Shown: positions 11,022-20,058 of the stretch, piece by piece
Position numbering within the stretch: the first letter of the stretch is position 1
Layout: each line of letters starts with the position of its first letter
Assembly: GCA_039621445.1 (NCBI GenBank)
Contig: CP154957.1
Span: 15,988,947 to 16,052,946, forward strand
Reading direction: 5' to 3'
DNA: 64,000 nt
Source of the DNA: Euglena gracilis
Taxonomy: Eukaryota; Euglenida; Euglenophyceae; Euglenales
The notes under the pieces: model-generated
What the model was told of the DNA's origin: nothing
Database searches by the model: none
Seen by the model: only the letters and a program-made list of their open reading frames with translations
Made by a program: the position numbers and the translations under genes

Positions 11022-11423
11022 CAACGTCCGGGTGGATGAACCGGTTGGCCGCCATCCAGCGGAAGTTGATCCACATCTCCAGGCAGGCGTCGCTCACCGC
11101 CTTCTCAAAGTCCTGCAGCTCTGGCCTCTCCCCCAGCATTGCTGGCACCACCACCGCCCGCGCCTCCAGCGTCATCAGCATCCTCAGTGACCGCAGCGCC
11201 GACACCATCAGGCCTTTCTTCGTCACCTCCAGCTTCCGCAGCGCCTCGATGGCCTGCTGCCCAAGCTGCTCCACCCAGCGCTGGAGGGGGCCGTACACTT
11301 GTGGCCGTCAGGTTCTGGCACCTCCCGCCTCCGGCACCTCCCGCCGCTCCTTCAGGAAGTCCTCCGCCATCTTCTTCAGCGCCGCCGTCAGGTTCTGCCC
11401 CCCGACGACGATGTACTCCCGGT
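11022..11423 (-). CDS. Element-encoded unknown protein, exon
   Basis: Bounded by a clear acceptor ('cgtcacag') and donor ('GTTG|gtgtgtgtc'). It reads REYIVVGGQNLTAALKKMAE, DFLKERREVP, then after a short disrupted duplication YGPLQRWVEQLGQQAIEALR, GLMVSALRSLRMLMTLEARA and FEKAVSDACLEMWINFRWMA. Mostly predicted helical, with regular hydrophobic spacing. The disruption (about 11295-11330) repeats the 'cagaacctgacggc' text and introduces a stop. No family recognised. Confidence 0.65.
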
Positions 11424-11565
11424 CTGTGACGAGAGGTGCGGGGCAATCAGGAGGGGAAAGGAAACTTCAATTCAGGGATGCCAAAGCCAGTGCATCTTTG
11501 CGCAGGTGCGCATTCTACAACTCAATGCATGTCCATCCATACATTCACCATACAAAGCAACTCAC

Positions 11566-11931
11566 ATCCAAAACAATGTGGACGTGTGCAAACACACCGA
11601 TGGTGTCCGCGGCCCAGAGGACCACCCTCTGGATGGTCGTCGGCGGGTTCATCTTCATCCCCTCGTACACCCGCTGCACGTAGCGCACCTTGGTGGGCTC
11701 GATCTTCTGCTCCCCTGGCAACAGGGGAGGCCACCCGCACTCGTCAGGCCGCCCGCCGGCCCAGGTGGCGATGGCCTCCACCACCACCTTCTTCTTCTTC
11801 TTCTTCTTCCTCCTCCTCCCCTCCTCCTCTCCGCCTCTGCTTCCTCCTCTTCCGGGGGCCTCCGGGGGCTCCGGCACGTCAGGGACTGAGGGTGATGGGG
11901 ATGGGGGTCGGGACATGGGGGTGCCGGTGCC
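11566..11931 (-). CDS. Element-encoded unknown protein, intact exon
   Basis: The cleanest exon of the element gene: acceptor 'cctgattacag', donor 'GAT|gtgagtt', one uninterrupted frame. It encodes a Pro/Ser-rich start, a Lys/Arg run (KKKKKKK), then VVVEAIATWAGGRPDECGWP, KIEPTKVRYVQRVYEGMKMN and RVVLWAADTIGVFAHVHIVL. Across the intron it continues directly into REYIVVGGQNLTAAL of the next exon. The basic run could be a nuclear localisation signal. Function unknown. Confidence 0.75.
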
Positions 11932-12379
11932 CTGTAATCAGGAAATGGAACATGAACCCCTGAATACAGGTCGGGAACCCCTATGGCCCTATTGCATTTA
12001 TTTGATTTGGTACATCCCACTGCCCTCCCAAGGAAAAAAACCCTCCAAAACTAGTTTCATTTTTCCAGTCATGCCTCTGAAAGGGCCAGAAAAGGCGATT
12101 TCGACAATGGCGGCGCCTCCGGCGGTGCCGATTTCTGGAACAGGTCAGGGGAAGTGGAAATATTTCAGATGCACAACTTTGAAAAGCTCTGACGTTTTAT
12201 TTTTGGCGAAAATCACTGAACAAAATTACACCCCGTGACGTGTGCAATGCGAGTCGCGCAGAATCGCGGAATGTACGGGGATATCTTTCGGCTGAAAAAT
12301 TCCTGCCCCGATGCCCGGAACCTGCCTCCCCGGGACCTGGGGGCTCAGCCCCGATGTTCCGGACACTGGGGGGCACCCC

Positions 12380-12736
12380 CCCCCCCGCCCTCCCAATCGT
12401 TCCAGCATGTTGGATGAGTTAAGGCCCTCGATGTCCCGGGTGGTGGGGTGCCCCGGCTGGCACCCAACCGGGCAGGCCACGTCCTCGTCCGGGTTGGCCG
12501 GGAGGTACACGTCGGGGCCCGTGGCGGGGGGCACGGGATCGGGGATGCGGCCCGCCAGGTGGGACGCCGTGGGGGTGGGCCACGCCGGGGACGCACCACC
12601 GCGGACCCGCTAAGACGGGCTGGCCCGCCGCCTGCTGCGCGGGGGGACCGGGGGCCGCAGGCTCCTCAAACACGGACCGCCGAACGGGGGGTGCACCGCG
12701 GGGGACGGCGACGGCGGCTGGGTGCTGGCGGGGCAC
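12380..12736 (-). CDS. Element-encoded unknown protein, low-complexity exon
   Basis: Pro/Ala/Arg-rich sequence with one frame change: VRRSVFEEPAAPGPPAQQAA in the first half, then PDVYLPANPDEDVACPVGCQ and RDIEGLNSSNMLERL. The acceptor is probably near 12737 ('acttgggaag'). The borders are approximate and the second half is the more protein-like. Links the better-supported exons on either side. Confidence 0.45.
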
Positions 12737-12817
12737 TTCCCAAGTTAATTCGCAAAAAAGAGATGGTCACACAACACAGCGGGTCATTCAGGGGGTCTGT
12801 GCACGCCCAACGAGCGA

Positions 12818-12853
12818 ATCGTTCGGAATGCGCATCTGCACATTCCGAACGAT
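12818..12853. repeat. Extended 36-bp palindrome
   Basis: Arms ATCGTTCGGAATGCGCA and TGCACATTCCGAACGAT are complementary with one mismatch around a 2-bp centre. It is the extended version of the element's GAATGCGCA..TGCGCATTC motif and sits in an intron of the element gene. Confidence 0.8.
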
Positions 12854-13222
12854 TTCATATAAATCTATCATGTGTATTCTGTTAGCGCACATGCGCATTC
12901 TGTTCTGATCACCTCTTGGTCAAAGGTAAAAAGGTGTTCGGTTAACAGAACCATCACAACGCACTGTACACCGAGTAGCCAGTGATATAACCCACGACCT
13001 GCAGTGGCAGCAGTGTTCATTTGGTACCGGCCAAGCCAACCCAATACAGAATGTATAGTGCATTGACATTGAATGCGCACATGCACATTCAGTGCACAGT
13101 TTGTTTGCCTCAGAATGCGCACCGCGCATTCACACTTCAGTCATTCACATTCGTTCAGGATTGGCCGATAAACAATCTTCCTCCATGTGCCCCGCCAGTT
13201 CGGAACGGTTGGCAGCACCGGT

Positions 13223-14668
13223 GGGACTGGGGCTTCGCCTTTGGCTTCGCCTTCGGTTGAGCCGTGGGCTTCGCCTCCGGTCGGATGCGTCTGGCCACGC
13301 CGTCCCACACCCGGTGGTACTGGACGACCTCCTCCTCGCTCCGCCGTGAGCACAGGCCATCCAGCTCCCGCTGCACGTCCTCGTTGGACAGGTTGTCCCC
13401 CACCAGGGCCACGACGGCGTACCGCATCGTGGCGGTGGCGTCCTCCGGGGTGAGATCCACGGACAGCAGGCTAGCGGGGTGACTCCAGTCCGCGGGCCAG
13501 GGCTCGCCCACGGAGTACTCCCACTCCGTTAGCCGGGCCGTAGCGGACCACATCGGACACGTACTCCCTCGCCACCGCCGGTCCAGGCCCACGTGCAGCC
13601 GCTGCTCCGCACCACACCGTTCCAGAAGGTCCTCCACGTGACCGCGCACTGTGTCCACCCACCGCTGCCCAACGTTGCCACCTCGCAGCGCCTTGACACC
13701 GGGCCGACCGGTCTCCAGCAGGGAGTACAGGTCCCCCACCTGATCCATGCTCACAGCCAGGGGGTGTCGCTCGTTCTCCCGCCCGAGCCGGGACAGCGCC
13801 GCCTCGCACAGCTTGCTGAAGCGTCAAGCACAGCATGGCCACGCCCACGGTCCGGATGTACTCCGTGCTCGCCGGAGGCCTCCAGACGCAACAGTAGGGC
13901 CAGGCTGGCATGCAGCACCTCGAGGGCGTGCCCACCGGTGCCCGCCTGTCGCAGCTCCCAGTGGCAGGTGCGCACCATCTCCCCCAGGGCCAGACACGCC
14001 GGCGCCCACTCCCCAGGAGATCCGCCAGCGCCGTCAGGACGGTACTGTTTGCCCGCAGGATGCGGATGACATGGTTGGTGTCCCGCAGAGCAGACCCGGC
14101 CCGCTGCAGCGCCGCCTCCGCCTCCTCCGCACCGGGACCAGGGGGCCTCCCCGGCGCACACCCGCACCAGCTGCTGCTGGACGTGAGCCTCGGCCGCCTC
14201 CAGCTGGGCCCGTCGCTCCGCCACAGCCGTTGACCACTGCGCCACCTCGCGCTCCGCCGCGGTCATAAGATGCACCAGAAGGTCCCGGAATGCGCAGATG
14301 CGCAATCGGGTGGCTCGTGGCACCAGCAGGAGGGCCCCCAGCCACCGCTCCAGGGTCTGCAGGTTGGGCCGGTGGAAGCTACCCGTACCGCCCCGCGCCA
14401 GGGTGCCGCTCTGCACGTAGAGGAAGAGGGGAAGGAATTGCCGGTACACGGTGTGGACCACCTGTTTGTAGGGGTGCCACACTGCGTACAGCATGGGGAG
14501 GGGCGTCAGGGCGGCTTACACGTCCCACCGTTGCAGCTCCCGGCAGTAGAGCAGCTTCGCCACCCGGTACCAGATTTTCTCGTCCACGAGAACCGGGACC
14601 GGAGTGGCGAGGTGGTTGGCGACCGTGCCTTGCAGGTAGTGCAGCACCTCCAGGAGGCTGACCTACCA
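13223..14668 (-). CDS. Element-encoded unknown protein, long exon
   Basis: Acceptor 'gtaggtcag' at 14669, donor probably 'CACCG|gtgctgcc' near 13222. Successive segments are LLEVLHYLQGTVANHLATPV, EKIWYRVAKLLYCRELQRWD, an in-frame TAA at about 14519, MLYAVWHPYKQVVHTVYRQF, LQTLERWLGALLLVPRATRL and REVAQWSTAVAERRAQLEAA. After frame changes come QRAGSALRDTNHVIRILRAN, LGEMVRTCHWELRQAGTGGH, KLCEAALSRLGRENERHPLA and finally MDQVGDLYSLLETGRPGVKA to PEDATATMRYAVVALVGDNL. The end is a basic PKAKPKAKP repeat. Largely helical, unrecognised. The stop and at least three frame changes mean this copy is broken or miscalled. Confidence 0.65.
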
Positions 14669-14679
14669 GGGGGGGGGGA

Positions 14680-14741
14680 TTGGAGGCCGAAAAAATTGAT
14701 TGGGAAAAAATTGGCGTACAAAGATCCGAAAGAAAAAAAAA

Positions 14742-14773
<32 letters not shown>

Positions 14774-14950
14774 AAAACAATTTTTTTAAAAAAAATTTCC
14801 GGCCCCCAAAATTCTGCCCCAAAAATTTCAAAATCATCCTTTTTCCAGTCATCTTGCAAACAAAACCTGCCAATTTCTTCCGGGCCGTTTTCAGGTTTGG
14901 CACCAATTTTTTCGGTTTCCAATTTTGTCAGTTCTAATTTTATCTAGCTT
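14680..14950. repeat. Repeat insertion with poly-A tract in an element intron
   Basis: Holds a 50-bp A-rich run (14737-14786) and a segment whose reverse complement (CTAGATAAAATTAGAACTGA...) matches 33991-34030. It fills most of the intron between the long exon and the exon at 15039 and was probably inserted there. Confidence 0.6.
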
Positions 14951-15038
14951 CATTCCCCCCCCCCCGGTGGGCCGACACGGCGTGGTCGCCCATCAGGAAC
15001 GGGCGCCAGGTGAGGGCCTCCACCCGGGGTCAGCTCAC

Positions 15039-15762
15039 GTCCAGGGGCACCCGGAAGTCCGTCGCCGTCAGGTCCCAGTCGGCCACCGCCCGGATGCGCT
15101 CCCGCAGCCGGCCACCGCCGTACTCCGCTAGCTCGGTACCGACCAGCAGGTGCCGCTGCCACAGCTGTTCCAGGGAGTAGTGGCCGGGGAAAGGGGGCAC
15201 GGGATCCACCAGGGGCAGCACCACCACCACCACCACCACGTTCAGGTGGGCCTCCATCTGGCGCGGGGTGTTCCGGTACCGCCGCTTGTAGTAGTTGTCC
15301 AACCACAGGACGGCGGGGTTCCCGGCCAGGTCGCGCCACAGCGATTGGCGGTGGAGTGCAGCAGGGCGGCGGGGTGGACACCGCTGGGGTGGAGGAAGCG
15401 GCCCAGGGTGCTGGTGGCGGGCAGGGGGACGTCCTCGGCGGCGACATGGGGCTGCGGGGCGCGGGGGCAGGCATGCTGGCGGTGGGCCCGGTATGAGGCC
15501 CAGGCGTCGCGCAGCAGCATCTCCGTACGCTGTCAGTGGGGGCGGCGGATCAGCTCGGCCAGGAGGTGGTCGCTGTCCGGGGAGCGGCGGAAGGGTATTC
15601 GGGTGTGGGCGGGTCAACCACGGCCGCAACGAAGTTGGCGTACGTGGCGACGAACGTGTCCCGCACCAGCCGGCCGATGATCTTGCCGGCGGTGGCGCAG
15701 GCGCGGGCGGCTGGGGTGTGGGCGTGTCGGGCACGGTGCAGGGTCTGGGGTTGGCGGGGCAT
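15039..15762 (-). CDS. Element-encoded unknown protein, first recognisable exon
   Basis: Opens at an ATG (15762) reading MPRQPQTLHRARHAHTPAAR, then KIIGRLVRDTFVATYANFVA. After frame changes it reads MLLRDAWASYRAHRQHACPR, SLWRDLAGNPAVLWLDNYYK and RRYRNTPRQMEAHLN, a Val run, and finally GHYSLEQLWQRHLLVGTELA and DWDLTATDFRVPLD before a GTGAGC donor. The WLDNYYKRRY block, an Asp-Asn pair followed by basic residues, is suggestive of transposase-like DN motifs, but I cannot assign a family. Whether the first ATG is the true start is unknown. Confidence 0.6.
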
Positions 15763-15868
15763 GGGGGAGCTGTGGTGGGTGTAGGGACCTCTGACTGACG
15801 GGATCCGCCGAGACAGCAGCCAGAGAGAATCACATCACCAAAAGGGAGGGGTACAAATCACGTCAAAA

Positions 15869-15876
15869 GACACCAC
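15869..15876. other. 8-bp target-site duplication GACACCAC (left)
   Basis: Perfect copy of 16388-16395, flanking the nested MITE. An 8-bp duplication is the hAT hallmark. Confidence 0.9.
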
Positions 15877-16387
15877 CAGGGAATTTCTTAAGCCGGAGGA
15901 TACCCTACCCCCCGGGGGGGGGTCCAGCCAGCCAGCAGCTCAAATCCAGCCAGCAGCCCAAATTCGGGCTGGGAGCCCCCCCCCCGGGGGTCGAGTGAAA
16001 TAAAGTCGGGTCCAGCCCGGCCGGAGGCCGGGCCAGCCGGCCGAAGGCCGGCCCAGCCGGCCGCAGGCCGACCAGCCAACTGGGCTGTCCAGCTCACTTA
16101 TCCCTGCATTTTTTCCCCTCATCACAGCCCCTCCATCGCAGCCCCCCAGCCTTGATCTAGCTCCACCCATCAAAATGTCGAAAATGGCAAAAAATGTGTT
16201 AGAAAATTTTGTTTTTCCTCGACCCAGCCCAGCCCAGCCTGCTCCAGCCCCGGACCCCCCCCCCTCCCCCCCCCCCCCCCCCCCGGGGGGGGGGGGTCCA
16301 GCCAGCAGCTCAAATCCAGACAGCAGCCTTTTTGCCAGCCGGAGGCTGGACCCCCCCCCCCCCGGGGGGTCCTTAAGAAATTCCCTG
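15877..16387. mobile_element. hAT-type MITE, family E copy 1, nested in the 10.3-kb element
   Basis: 511 bp with 16-bp perfect inverted termini CAGGGAATTTCTTAAG and a perfect 8-bp flanking duplication. The interior is GC-rich 'CCAGCCGGCC' and 'GGGCTGGGCTGG' text with C/G runs and no reading frame of interest. A second, inverted copy lies at 33488-33944. It inserted after the 10.3-kb element was in existence, which dates the two events relative to one another. Confidence 0.92.
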
Positions 16388-16473
16388 GACACCACCACAT
16401 AGGGGAAGACCAATGCGCATGTGCGCATTCAGCATACGATCTGTTGGTAACATACGACCGAGAGGATATTTTC

Positions 16474-16509
16474 CTTTGTGCTACACAATGCGCATTGTGT
16501 AGTACAAAG
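16474..16509. repeat. 36-bp near-perfect palindrome
   Basis: Arms CTTTGTGCTACACAATGC and GCATTGTGTAGTACAAAG are complementary with one mismatch and no spacer. It lies between two GCGCA..TGCGC sites in the right part of the 10.3-kb element. Would form a long hairpin or cruciform. Confidence 0.85.
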
Positions 16510-17400
16510 TGTAACGGTATCACAGTCAGAATCAGTGTGTCTCGGTTGTGTTCAGATTACTGGAGTCTGTGACCGTGTTGTTCAGCTGCAAAAAAAACAA
16601 CGTTCATATTCCGTTACGATTCGTCAAGCCGGGTGTGTCGTCGCGTGGTAAGTGGATCCAGTGTTATGTGTGTGTCATCTCTGTTCAGGTGCTGCATGGG
16701 TGACTCACAGTTCAAAACCCATTTGGAATTCGGAAGACATTCAAAATAATACAGTCTCAGGTAAGCGTGTGACACACCCCGTTCCGACACTCACTCGGCC
16801 CGTATCCACAGGCAGGGACTGGAGGCGGTCTGTCAAGCCTCGGGGGGGGGGGGGGTGGCAACCACCACCGCCACCGTCACACTGCTACCCGTTCACCAGC
16901 CCAGAAGGCGGGGGGATTCGTTCGGACCTCCTCAATGCGCAGGTGCGCATTCTTCAACCAATCAGTCCAATTGCACGTCTGTGCATTCAGACCCCACTTC
17001 TACCACAAGGTACAAACACTGAACGTCCACCCACCGGTCTTCTCCCCTCCTGCTCTCTCTCACACACACCGGACCAATTAGAACCTTCCAATTGGAAACA
17101 GATGACCCACCACCGCACGGTGGTCCCGACCCCACACAGCACCCCCTGTTTCCATCCCAATTCTGATCTCGGCAATCCCGCAATTCTGCTGCCCCGGCGG
17201 GGTGCGGGTGGGTAGCTGGCGTCAGTGGGCAGTCACCTCACAATCTTCCTCGCAGTCAAATGCGATACAGAGCACACTGTGCAAAAAGGAAAAAATAATC
17301 GGAAGGCGTCAAAATATTAGAGCGTTCCCATTACGCGATTTGAGGCTGGTTTTAAAGCGCACGCGACACGTCCAGAATGCGCACCTGCGCACTCCGCTTC

Positions 17401-17424
17401 GGGAATGCGCGGATGCGCATTCCC
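17401..17424. repeat. 24-bp perfect palindrome of the element-specific motif
   Basis: Arms GGGAATGCGC and GCGCATTCCC flank the centre GGAT. It is the outermost right-hand copy, 33 bp inside the right terminal repeat, paired with a second site at 17375. Confidence 0.85.
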
Positions 17425-17456
17425 ACCAAAAGTGCCAGAATTTTGTGACTCCCAAA

Positions 17457-17482
17457 GAAAAGTGCATTCCCGGCCGTCTAAG
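17457..17482 (-). repeat. Right terminal inverted repeat of the 10.3-kb element
   Basis: Reads outward to inward on the - strand as CTTAGACGGCCGGGAATGCA followed by CTTTTC. It is 25/26 identical to the left end at 7205. It is followed on the + strand by TATAT, the matching flanking duplication. Confidence 0.8.
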
Positions 17483-17487
17483 TATAT

Positions 17488-18391
17488 TTTTTGGACGGTT
17501 GGGGGGCTGGTTTCCGTGCACAATTTTTCGCAATTTCCTCAGGAGGGTTTTGGGGGAATGTCGTGCCTGAGTCTGGAGGGCCTGGGATTTGGGAGGTAAA
17601 CAGACAGCACTGCCAAATAGCCTGCAACTTTTGGAAGAGATATTTTATGCGGTTGTGCGAAATTTGTTTTTGTGGAGAAGAGATCCTGGCCTTACAGAGG
17701 GGACTGGGTGGAGAATGCCATTAAGAAAAAAATGGGCCAGGCAGCTAACCGCCTGAAGGAGGGCTGGTTCTGCACAGACCTGTGTTTTGTGTAGTGTGTG
17801 CTTGCCCCGGCTATCCTGATTGGTTTATGAAAACCCTGCATTCCCCTCCTCCTCCTGGGCTGTGCACCTGTGTTATGATTTACTGTTTAGCAACGCAACA
17901 ACAACAATGTTGCCAGGAAAGCTGGGGAGGGGTGAGGCGCGGTTGCCTGCTTTGCCGAACAGGGGGAGTGTATGTGGTTCAACACCATTCTGGTTGCGTC
18001 CAGTTCAAGCATTTTGAGAAGCTTGGAGCCGAAGTGGTTTGCGGCATGCGGCTTGAGGGCATTGTGTCCTTAATTGGTCAGCAGCAAGCGCCCTGCTGGG
18101 CTCTCCAAAACTGGACCCATTTTCCCCGCCTGTCTGCCACCGAGAAACACACCGAAAAAATCTTCGCTGGTGACGGTGTCAAGACAGGACAGAATTTTTT
18201 TTGGGAATTTTATGTGAGACAGTTTCAGGCAGATCTCTGCGTGCATTGCATGACACGTAAGAACATTTCATGCACGGCTGCCAAGAATGAACGAAGATGT
18301 TGTTGATGCTCATCTTTTTGCGGTTGGTGCTCTCTGGATGGGGGTGTCGCAGACACGGCAAACAGGCAAATGAGTGATATAACCCCCCCCC
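17488..18391. other. Intron, no gene seen
   Basis: Mixed-composition sequence. The + frame 17782-18306 (174 codons) is Cys/Trp-containing but shows no family-like motif and is not bounded by convincing splice sites. I treat it as non-coding. Confidence 0.4.
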
Positions 18392-18603
18392 CTAATAGAA
18401 GCACGAGCCGCTACAAGCGCAGGGTCCAAATAAAAGCGCACCCCTCGCCGCCAAAGGCAGCGGTCCGCTACAAGCGCACCCCCCATTTTGATGGGATTTC
18501 TAAAGGAAATCAACAAAAATCGCGCAGGTAGGGTCCAAATAGAAGTGCACCCCCCGCCGCTGGAGGCGGCGGTCCGCTATAAACGCACCCGTGCTTCTAT
18601 TAG
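18392..18603. mobile_element. Family C MITE, copy 1
   Basis: 212 bp with inverted termini CTAATAGAAGCACG and CGTGCTTCTATTAG. The interior has 'GGACCGCCGCCTCCGGCGG'-like GC hairpins and 'TCCAAATAGAAG' text. Related copies are near 34866-35070 and 51038-51215. Confidence 0.75.
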
Positions 18604-19845
18604 GGGGGGGGGGTACGTCAGATGGACACCTGCGCAGAACGGTTTGGGAATGGAAAAGTTTGGTGGTTTGTGGCTGACATGTGGGAGCGGGAAGTGGGAA
18701 CACATTGGAATCTCCAGAAGTCGGTGATTATTTGAAGTTGCAAGTGAAAAATTTTGGGGAGGAAGGGGTGGTTGTCCAACGGTAGTGAATGGTAGCCGTA
18801 GGCGGTTATCCGCCTACTCCGCCTTTTTTTGGGACATCTGGGTTCTGCCCAGATGTGTTGTAGACGGAAACATGCGTGGAGCTTGTTGCTGTCCCGATAA
18901 GTTGTATTTGTGATGTTTCGGTGTCCCGACGTGCCTGGTGTGTTAGCGAGACAGGGTCGCAGATTTTGGAAGGTTTTGGAAGGTTTTGGAAGGACAGGTT
19001 GAAAGGCGGTATGGCTGCTGCAGTGGGCAGCAACACAAGAGCAGCCAGAAATCCGCCTGGCATTTTGAGCAAGAGGTGGACAAGACAACAACAGCAATGT
19101 CCACCTCCTCCCCAATAAGGAGGTGGACATTTTCTCCCAGGCTGGTGGTGTAGGCATTGTCTGTAGGATGGCGGTGGATGGCGTGTGTCAGGTGCAAACC
19201 ATTCTTAAGATGTGTCCAATCCCACACCCCGGGGGAAGCGACTGATTTGTTTTTGACTGGTATTTTTTTTTTGGAGTGATTGACTGTTTTTTGGCTCCAG
19301 ACCCCTCCCCCCGGGTGGGGTCGTCCAGGATTGGCCGAAAGTGGTCTCCTGGCACCGAAGGCGCTGGAAAATTTTTGGATTTTTGACCGAAACCCTTTGA
19401 TTTTTGGTCATTTTTAGGAAGTGGGCGACTGTTTTTTGAAGATTGACTGGCAATTTGAAAGTGGAAAGCAATGGTATGGTGGGTGCCAGGCCGGGTGTGG
19501 TGTGGTGGAGTTGCTAGTCAACTGCTGTCCCGAAAACAACCAAAAAGCCAAGGTTGGTTTCCCAATAGGAACGAAAGCAGCTCCCAGAGCCCTCCTCCTG
19601 GTCCAAAATCAGGGTTCGGGGATAGCTGACGGAGGGAATCAAGAAGAAAAAGAAAGAAGAAAACCGGCTGGGAAAGCGCCTCTCCCAGCAGATGGTTGTG
19701 GCAATCACAAAATCGGGAGGGTTTTTGAAAGGAATCCTTCAAAGTCTGATAATGTCAAGGCTTTTTGAAGGGTTTTAAGAGAGTTTTCTTTTGAAAGGTT
19801 GCAGTTTTCCTTTAAATTTCAACCAAACGTCTACCCCCCCCCCCA
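18604..19845. other. Intron, repeats only
   Basis: Nothing gene-like. A short tandem of 'ggttttggaa' lies at 18968-18992, and C/G-run sequence near 19300-19325. Small frames here have no family-like content. Confidence 0.4.
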
Positions 19846-20058
19846 AATAGCCTGGTGGGGCCTTGCTCCTGACAGTGGCCGAATAACTTGGCGGGGGAGG
19901 GGCAAAAAAAAGATGTTTCCAGCAATTTGGCACCCCCCCTTTTAAGGCAAAGTTCTTTTACGACGCTGAAAAAAGGTCCCAAATAACCTGGCAGGGGGGA
20001 AGGGCCAATTGTTGGTTCCAATAACCTGGCACTCCGCCAGGTTATTTGGGGAGGGGGG
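19846..20058. repeat. Family D repeat, copy 1
   Basis: Built of 'AATAACCTGGC' units in both orientations, with 'aaggcaaagttcttttacga' in the middle. The inverted counterpart at 30024-30226 contains 'cataaaggaactttgcctta'. Ends carry AACCTGGCACTCCGCCAGGTT, itself a hairpin. Non-coding. Confidence 0.7.

Larger units (their letters stand above)
7541..17424. repeat. Array of about 20 dispersed GCGCA..TGCGC palindromes
   Basis: Consensus GAATGCGCANNTGCGCATTC. Copies (start positions) are at 7541, 8316, 8463, 8500, 10009, 10087, 10124, 10904, 11496, 12818, 12885, 13071, 13113, 14288, 16412, 16487, 16933, 16969, 17375 and 17401. Most lie in the introns or non-coding ends of the internal gene; 14288 lies within an exon frame. 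Spacer bases vary (GG, AC, TC, GA, CC) while the arms are kept, suggesting binding of a dimeric protein. The core resembles the vertebrate NRF-1 site GCGCATGCGC, but that may be coincidence. Confidence 0.8.
16400..17456. other. Right flank of the 10.3-kb element, no gene assigned
   Basis: Contains five or six of the GCGCA..TGCGC palindromes, a G run (16842-16854) and frames on both strands (16652-17215 +, 16962-17183 -) without family-like content. Likely the 5' leader or promoter region of the - strand element gene. Confidence 0.45.
7205..17482 (-). mobile_element. 10.28-kb TIR DNA element inside an ABCC intron
   Basis: Defined by 26-bp inverted termini starting CTTAGACGGC and differing at one position, and by the flanking TATAT duplication. 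A second shared block (TTTTGGTGGG) follows in each end with different spacing. Inside is a multi-exon gene on the - strand (15762 to about 9000), antisense to the host transporter gene. About 20 copies of a roughly 20-bp GCGCA..TGCGC palindrome occur, absent from the rest of the window. A separate MITE is nested at 15877-16387. Size, TIR and internal gene fit a class II transposon. I cannot place it in a known superfamily: a 5-bp duplication excludes a simple hAT (8 bp), PIF (3 bp) or piggyBac (TTAA) reading, and no familiar transposase motif is legible. The gene has frame changes, so this copy may be inactive. Confidence 0.75.

Noticed and set aside
7205-17482. Polinton/Maverick interpretation of the large element
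   Set aside because: Polintons have 6-bp duplications, longer TIRs and recognisable polymerase B, integrase, packaging ATPase and capsid genes; none is seen.
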